Assembly (NCBI GenBank): GCA_900541345.1 | Contig: UQJE01000029.1 | Span: 1-27,302, forward strand | Reading direction: 5' to 3' | Length of the DNA stretch: 27,302 nt | From: an uncultured Blautia sp. | GTDB taxonomy: Bacteria > Bacillota > Clostridia > Lachnospirales > Lachnospiraceae | Shown: one piece after another, positions 22,994-27,302 of the stretch | Numbering within the stretch: position 1 is the stretch's first letter | Layout: the number at the start of each line of letters is the position of its first letter | Translations under genes and position numbers: made by a program | The notes under the pieces: model-generated | Database searches by the model: none | Told to the model about the DNA's origin: nothing | The model's input: the letters and a program-made list of their open reading frames with translations, nothing else

Positions 22994-23003
22994 CTTCCAG
23001 TTT
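22994..23003 (+). repeat. 10-bp direct repeat, copy 2
   Basis: Second copy of CTTCCAGTTT, starting right after the stop codon of the lipoprotein gene. Confidence 0.5.
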
Positions 23004-23041
23004 GTATAGTGATAGATAAACCGTATTTGGAGGGACTAAGA

Positions 23042-23422
23042 ATGATTAATAATTTAATGTATATTGAGCTTAAAACAGGATATTCTGATGATGGTCCGGC
23101 ATGGATTGGTTATGTCAGAACTTCAAAAACTAAGAAAACAATTTACTTTAATGATCATGCTTTTCAGAAACATAATGGTAACTACTCAAACTATATAGAT
23201 ATTGAGAATGGCGATGAGTATTGGATTTCCGGATTGAAAAAAAGAGAGAGTAATCGTCATTGGGCAGGACATGGGAAAATCATGATTGACAGCAGAGCTG
23301 TTAATGAATACCTGGCGATAATAGGAGAAAAGGAATTGCCATTAAATTTGTTTGAAGTAGTTGATATTGAAGATAGATTTCCTGTTGAAAGAGTAAATGG
23401 ACTATTGAATGACAGGGAATAA
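23042..23422 (+). CDS. Conserved-looking protein of unknown function
   Basis: A 126-residue soluble protein with no signal or membrane segment. It begins MINNLMYIELKTGYSDDGPAWIGYVRTSKTKKTIYFND and contains ENGDEYWISGLKKRESNRHWAGHGKIMIDSRAVNEYLAI. These stretches are reminiscent of an uncharacterised family I have seen in Bacteroidetes and Firmicutes; no function is known to me. The R-H-W-A-G-H-G-K motif and the acidic GDEYW are the obvious candidates for conserved sites. ATG 23042 follows GGAGGG by 7 bases. The 3' end lies 16 bases before the radical SAM gene, so the two may be co-transcribed. Confidence 0.65.
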   Translation: MINNLMYIELKTGYSDDGPAWIGYVRTSKTKKTIYFNDHAFQKHNGNYSNYIDIENGDEYWISGLKKRESNRHWAGHGKIMIDSRAVNEYLAIIGEKELPLNLFEVVDIEDRFPVERVNGLLNDRE

Positions 23423-23438
23423 AGATTAGGAGAACAAT

Positions 23439-24311
23439 ATGCACTATGTAACAGCAAAGAGTATTCTGTCTGCATCAAACGGAATGAATTTATATCGTGG
23501 GTGTACCCATGGCTGTATTTATTGCGATTCAAGAAGTCTTTGTTATCATATGAATCATGCGTTTGAGGATATTGAGATAAAACAGAATGCCCTTGAATTG
23601 CTGGAGGATTCTCTGAAAAGAAAACGGAAGAAGGGTATGATAGGTACCGGGGCCATGACTGACCCGTATATTCCGCTGGAAAAGGAATTGCAGTATGTGA
23701 GAAAATCATTGCTGCTCGCTGAAAAATATGGATTTGGCTTCACGTTGATTACGAAATCGGCTCAGGTGCTTCGCGATTTGGATATATTAAAAAGCATTAA
23801 TGCAAAAACAAAGTGTGTGGTCCAGATGACCTTGACGACTTATGATGAAACGTTATGCCGAAAGCTGGAGCCGAAAGTCAGTACGACAAGGGAACGTTTT
23901 GAAGCTTTAAAAATTCTGCAGCAGGAGGGAATCCCGACTGTTGTATGGCTTTGCCCAATTCTTCCGTTTATCAACGATACAGAAGAAAATTTACTGGGAA
24001 TATTAGATTACTGCGCAGAAGCAAAGGTGTATGGGATTATAAATTTCGGAATGGGTATGACTTTGCGAGAGGGAAATCGTGAATATTTCTACAGACAATT
24101 AGACAGATTATTTCACGGACTGAAAGAGAAATATATTCACTATTATGGGACTCAATATATCCTGTCAAGTCCGAATGAAAGAAGGCTGATGGAACTATTT
24201 AATCGGACCTGTGATAAGTACAATATTGTACATGATAATAATCAGATATTTGAGTATTTACGAACATACGAAGAAAAAGAAGAGCAGCTTTCGCTCTTTG
24301 ATTTTATGTGA
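23439..24311 (+). CDS. SPL-like radical SAM protein with C-terminal clamp-binding motif
   Basis: A 290-residue radical SAM enzyme with cluster motif C22-x3-C26-x2-C29 in GCTHGCIYCDSR. MTDPYIPLEKE, LITKSAQVLRD, VQMTLTTYDE and RFEALKILQQEGI follow, all typical of the family related to spore photoproduct lyase SplB (Rv2578c-like). True SplB is longer (about 340 residues) and uses a Cys near its C-terminus, so the substrate here is unknown; nucleic acid is likely. The last residues are EEKEEQLSLFDFM. QLSLF (283-287) matches the bacterial sliding-clamp-binding consensus QL(S/D)LF at a free C-terminus. AGGAG precedes the ATG. A nucleotidyltransferase and a DUF1349 gene follow. Confidence 0.82.
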   Translation: MHYVTAKSILSASNGMNLYRGCTHGCIYCDSRSLCYHMNHAFEDIEIKQNALELLEDSLKRKRKKGMIGTGAMTDPYIPLEKELQYVRKSLLLAEKYGFGFTLITKSAQVLRDLDILKSINAKTKCVVQMTLTTYDETLCRKLEPKVSTTRERFEALKILQQEGIPTVVWLCPILPFINDTEENLLGILDYCAEAKVYGIINFGMGMTLREGNREYFYRQLDRLFHGLKEKYIHYYGTQYILSSPNERRLMELFNRTCDKYNIVHDNNQIFEYLRTYEEKEEQLSLFDFM

Positions 24312-24335
24312 TTTTACATTAGCGAGGTGACGAAA

Positions 24336-24992
24336 ATGATAGATATTACTGCATGGAAAAGTTTGTTTTTACAGAGATTAGAGGAGACTTTCGGGGAACG
24401 CGTATGGTTTGTTGGCTTGCAGGGAAGTTATTGCCGTGGGGAAGCAACAGAAAAAAGCGATATAGATATGGTTGTAATCCTTGATGAAGTGTCTGTCTGG
24501 GATATTCAAAGGTATCATACCATGCTGGACAGATTGCCGCACAGGGAATTAATCTGTGGTTTCCTTTCGGGGAAAAAAGAGATTTTAAACTGGGAACCAT
24601 CTGACCTTTTTCAGTTTTATTACGATACAAAACCCATAAAGGGAAGTCTTGATGAATTGCTGGAGTTGATTGACGATGAGGCAGTTGACAGAGCAATCAA
24701 AATCGGTGTGCGCAATATTTATCACGGTTGTGTACATAATATGCTGTATGAAAAAAACGAGGAAATTCTGAAAGGATTATATAAATCGGCTTCTTTTGTT
24801 GTACAGGCAATTTGTTTCAGACAGACAGGAAACTATATTCGCAGTCAGAAGGAACTGGCGGATGTTGTTTTGCCTGAAGAAAAAGTGATTGTGGATACTT
24901 TTTTAAGCCTGAAAAACGGTGGAAGGGTTGATTTTCTCAAAATGTCTGAGGTTTTATTTGGCTGGACTAAGAAGTGGATTGAGAAGTTATGA
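24336..24992 (+). CDS. Nucleotidyltransferase-domain protein
   Basis: A 218-residue protein of the DNA polymerase beta-like nucleotidyltransferase superfamily. The motif GSYCRGEATEKSDIDMVV (about 30-47) has the G-S pair and two metal-binding Asp, D42 and D44. The C-terminal half (about 95-210) is helical, similar to the HEPN-like or kanamycin-nucleotidyltransferase tail. The ATG at 24336 has GAGGTGA 6 bases upstream; the GTG at 24327 overlaps that SD. It overlaps the next gene as ATGA. A role in antibiotic (aminoglycoside) modification or in protein AMPylation is possible, but nothing in the sequence decides. Confidence 0.75.
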   Translation: MIDITAWKSLFLQRLEETFGERVWFVGLQGSYCRGEATEKSDIDMVVILDEVSVWDIQRYHTMLDRLPHRELICGFLSGKKEILNWEPSDLFQFYYDTKPIKGSLDELLELIDDEAVDRAIKIGVRNIYHGCVHNMLYEKNEEILKGLYKSASFVVQAICFRQTGNYIRSQKELADVVLPEEKVIVDTFLSLKNGGRVDFLKMSEVLFGWTKKWIEKL

Positions 24993-25588
24993 ATATAAGA
25001 AATTTTAAATGGACGCGCCAGCCCACAAATTATCGTATAGATGAAAATAGTGTGGAGATTACTACCGCACCTCATACAGACTTGTGGCAAAGAACATATT
25101 ACCATTTTCAAAATGATAATGCCCCTGTTTTTCAGATGGAAACAGAAGAACCATTTTTCAGTTTTGTAGTGAAGACAGATTTTTCGGAAAGCCATTATCG
25201 TTTTGACCAGTGTGGGATTGTGATGTATTTAGATAGTGAAAACTGGCTGAAAGGTTCAATCGAATATGAAAATGAGGAATATCAGCATTTAGGAAGCGTT
25301 GTAACAAATAATGGCTACTCTGACTGGGCAACGACTGCTATTTCCGCTGATATAAAGTCTATGTGGTATCGCTTTAGCCGTCGGGAAGATGATTATTGTA
25401 TTGAATGTTCAGAGGATGGCATCAATTTTACACAGATGTGTGTTTGCCATATGTTTAAGGGAAAAGGAAAAATCAGATTCGGCATTTACGCATGTTCGCC
25501 GGAAAATTCTTCTTTTAAAGCAGTATTTACAGATATGAAATTCATGGAATGTCAATGGAAGGCACATGACGGGCAGCAGCCGGATTAG
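24989..25588 (+). CDS. DUF1349 family protein (concanavalin A-like fold)
   Basis: A 199-residue soluble protein without signal peptide. The segments DLWQRTYYHF, FSFVVKTDFSESHYRFDQCGIVMYLDSENWLKGSIEYENEEYQHLGSVVTNNGYSDW, WYRFSRREDDYCIECSEDGINF and RFGIYACSPENSSFKAVFTDM are characteristic of DUF1349, a beta-jelly-roll related to YesU. Its ligand is presumably carbohydrate, though some members are purely cytoplasmic. The ATGA overlap with the nucleotidyltransferase gene shows translational coupling. It is the last gene of the accessory patch; 135 bases follow before uvrA. Confidence 0.82.
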   Translation: MNIRNFKWTRQPTNYRIDENSVEITTAPHTDLWQRTYYHFQNDNAPVFQMETEEPFFSFVVKTDFSESHYRFDQCGIVMYLDSENWLKGSIEYENEEYQHLGSVVTNNGYSDWATTAISADIKSMWYRFSRREDDYCIECSEDGINFTQMCVCHMFKGKGKIRFGIYACSPENSSFKAVFTDMKFMECQWKAHDGQQPD

Positions 25589-25642
25589 TAGAAGAAATTA
25601 AGAGGTGATTTTTTTCACAATGCAGGATAATAGAAAAAACAC

Positions 25643-25671
25643 TTGCCAAACAAGCGTTCCTGTAATATACT
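25643..25671 (+). promoter_or_regulatory. Sigma-A promoter of uvrA
   Basis: TTGCCA (25643-25648), a 17-bp spacer and TATACT (25666-25671), about 50 bases before the uvrA ATG. A LexA box occupies the spacer. Confidence 0.75.
25647..25660. promoter_or_regulatory. LexA (SOS) box of uvrA
   Basis: CAAACAAGCGTTCC matches the Gram-positive LexA consensus CGAACRNRYGTTYC at 13 of 14 positions (A for G at position 2). It lies between -35 and -10, where LexA binding would block polymerase. Confidence 0.7.
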
Positions 25672-25723
25672 AAAAGAACAGATGTACGATATTTAATTTG
25701 TTTTACGGAAGATTGGAGGAACC

Positions 25724-27302
25724 ATGTCAGCAGATACAGTGAAGAAACAATTTATCAGGATCAGAGGAGCGAATGAAAATAATCTGAAGAATTTAAGTGT
25801 GGATATTCCAAGGGACAAATTTGTGGTTCTTACAGGATTAAGCGGTTCCGGAAAATCCTCTCTGGCTTTTGATACGATTTACGCAGAGGGACAGAGACGC
25901 TATATGGAATCTCTTTCCTCTTATGCAAGGCAGTTCCTGGGACAGATGGAAAAGCCGGATGTGGAGAGTATAGAAGGACTTCCCCCTGCCATCTCTATTG
26001 ACCAGAAATCAACAAACAGAAATCCACGTTCCACCGTAGGTACTGTTACAGAAATTTATGATTATTTTCGTTTGCTTTATGCAAGGGTAGGAATTCCTCA
26101 TTGCCCTAAATGTGGAAGAGAAATCAGTAAGCAGACAGTAGACCAGATGGTAGACCAGATTATGGGACTTCCGGAGAGAACGAAACTTCAGCTTCTGGCT
26201 CCTGTTGTAAGAGGAAGAAAAGGAACTCATGCAAAGCTTTTGGAGCATACGAAGAAAAGCGGTTATGTGCGCGTACAGATTGACGGCATCGTATATGAGC
26301 TTTCAGAAGAAATCAAGCTGGATAAGAATATCAAGCATAATATTGAGATTATTGTAGACAGACTGATTGTAAAACCGGGTATTGAAAAACGTCTTGCAGA
26401 TTCTATTGAGACCGTCCTGGAGCTGGCGGACGGACTTCTGATTGTAGATACCATGGATGGGAACGTGCTGAATTTCAGCCAGAGTTTTTCCTGTCCGGAC
26501 TGTGGAATCAGTGTAGATGAGATTGAGCCCAGAAGCTTTTCTTTTAATAATCCTTTTGGAGCCTGCCCGGAGTGTGCCGGACTTGGATATAAGATGGAAT
26601 TTGATATAAATCTTATGATTCCCGATATGTCTCTCAGTATTTCAAAAGGGGCGATTGCTGTTATGGGCTGGCAGTCCTGTACAGACAAGGGAAGCTTTAC
26701 AAGAGCGATTCTGGATGCGCTTGCAGAGGAGTATAAATTCAGCCTGGATACTCCGTTTCAGGATTATCCTGATGAGATCAAAGATGTGATTATCAATGGA
26801 ACAAAGGGGCACTCTGTGAAGGTTTATTATAAGGGTCAGAGAGGAGAGGGTGTTTACGACGTGGCTTTCCCGGGACTGATTAAAAACGTGGAGCAGAGAT
26901 ACCGGGAAACCGGTTCTGATGCCATGAAGCAGGAGTACGAATCTTTTATGCGGATCACCCCCTGCGGAGTATGTAAGGGACAGAGATTAAAAAAAGAATC
27001 ACTTGCAGTGACAGTTGCAGATAAAAATATTTACGAAATTACAAATATGTCTATTGAAAATTTGAAGGCATTTTTGGATAATATGGTGCTTTCCAGTCAG
27101 CAGCAGCTTATCGGACATCAGATTTTAAAAGAAATCAAGGCAAGAGTCCGTTTTCTTTCCGATGTAGGACTGGATTATCTTTCTTTGGGAAGGGCAACAG
27201 GAACTCTTTCCGGAGGAGAAGCGCAGAGAATCCGTCTTGCTACACAGATTGGTTCCGGTCTTGTGGGAGTGGCATATATTCTGGACGAGCCCAGTATCGG
27301 AC
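25724..27302 (+). CDS. uvrA: Excinuclease ABC subunit A (3' end beyond window)
   Basis: UvrA finds DNA damage in nucleotide excision repair as a dimer with UvrB. The first 526 codons are present and open to the window edge. Walker A GLSGSGKSS (about 39-47) is followed by the UvrB-binding region with TGTVTEIYDYFRLL-like sequence. The first zinc-binding pair CPKC (near residue 127) comes next, then the second pair CPDCGISVDEIEPRSFSFNNPFGACPEC (near 260-285). The signature LSGGEAQRIRLA (near 499-510) and the Walker B start LDEPSIG (near 520-526) end the window. No lesion is seen. The ATG has GGAGGAA about 6 bases upstream. A LexA box in its promoter indicates SOS control. Confidence 0.97.
   Translation, partial: MSADTVKKQFIRIRGANENNLKNLSVDIPRDKFVVLTGLSGSGKSSLAFDTIYAEGQRRYMESLSSYARQFLGQMEKPDVESIEGLPPAISIDQKSTNRNPRSTVGTVTEIYDYFRLLYARVGIPHCPKCGREISKQTVDQMVDQIMGLPERTKLQLLAPVVRGRKGTHAKLLEHTKKSGYVRVQIDGIVYELSEEIKLDKNIKHNIEIIVDRLIVKPGIEKRLADSIETVLELADGLLIVDTMDGNVLNFSQSFSCPDCGISVDEIEPRSFSFNNPFGACPECAGLGYKMEFDINLMIPDMSLSISKGAIAVMGWQSCTDKGSFTRAILDALAEEYKFSLDTPFQDYPDEIKDVIINGTKGHSVKVYYKGQRGEGVYDVAFPGLIKNVEQRYRETGSDAMKQEYESFMRITPCGVCKGQRLKKESLAVTVADKNIYEITNMSIENLKAFLDNMVLSSQQQLIGHQILKEIKARVRFLSDVGLDYLSLGRATGTLSGGEAQRIRLATQIGSGLVGVAYILDEPSIG

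Noticed and set aside
22546..23003. Integron-like attC recombination sites
   Set aside because: The shared 10-mers lack the paired inverted arms and core GTTRRRY bases expected of attC, and no integrase is present.
1..27302. CRISPR array, tRNA or rRNA genes, intact insertion sequence or prophage
   Set aside because: No regular repeat-spacer pattern, cloverleaf, rRNA segment, transposase or phage structural gene could be recognised by eye.

Overview
The window reads as a chromosomal segment of a low-to-mid GC, spore-forming Firmicute, most likely a gut Lachnospiraceae (Blautia/Ruminococcus-like). The basis is gene content and order: comEA, comEC, holA, convergent rpsT, gpr, spoIIP, lepA, hemW and uvrA, with gpr and spoIIP showing endosporulation. 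Codon usage favours A/G-rich codons, SD sequences are strong, and UUG/GUG starts occur in holA, rpsT, spoIIP and lepA. The genus is inference.

Region 1 (1-3656): a bacitracin/lantibiotic-type ABC exporter (permease cut by the window edge, plus ATPase) is divergent from an OmpR-family response regulator and a histidine kinase. The shared 159-bp gap holds a direct repeat with 11-bp period upstream of the transporter's -10 element, so the two-component system probably controls the exporter. Region 2 (3660-6919): an autoregulated operon of a small XRE regulator, a DUF3169-like membrane protein, a NatA-type ATPase and a NatB-type permease. Its promoter carries three tandem TGACAA/TTGTCA operators, and a run of nine G lies in the regulator's SD. 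Region 3 (7027-7461): a YdcZ/DUF606 transporter behind a terminator.

Region 4 (7471-14597): a tightly packed cluster of lipoprotein ComEA, a VicRK/PhoPR-like two-component pair, a GerMN lipoprotein, ComEC and HolA, ending in a terminator shared with convergent rpsT. DNA-uptake proteins thus sit in one likely transcription unit with an envelope-sensing system and a GerM-like lipoprotein. Region 5 (14639-20540): rpsT (minus, with its own promoter and a structured leader), then the sporulation/housekeeping run gpr, spoIIP, lepA, a small lipoprotein and hemW.

Region 6 (20571-25588): an accessory patch between hemW and uvrA. It holds a divergent flavin-dependent thymidylate synthase, a DUF1801 protein, a short probably truncated ORF, an acetyltransferase pseudogene, an L7/L12-like membrane protein, an AT-rich lipoprotein, an unknown conserved-looking protein, an SPL-like radical SAM protein with a C-terminal clamp-binding motif, a nucleotidyltransferase and a DUF1349 protein. 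Region 7 (25643-27302): uvrA, cut by the window edge, under a sigma-A promoter whose spacer contains a near-perfect LexA box.

No tRNA, rRNA, CRISPR array or intact insertion sequence was seen. The strongest leads are the triple-operator/poly-G XRE-DUF3169-ABC operon, the two-component plus GerMN plus competence cluster, the clamp-binding motif on the SPL-like protein and the altered ThyX signature.
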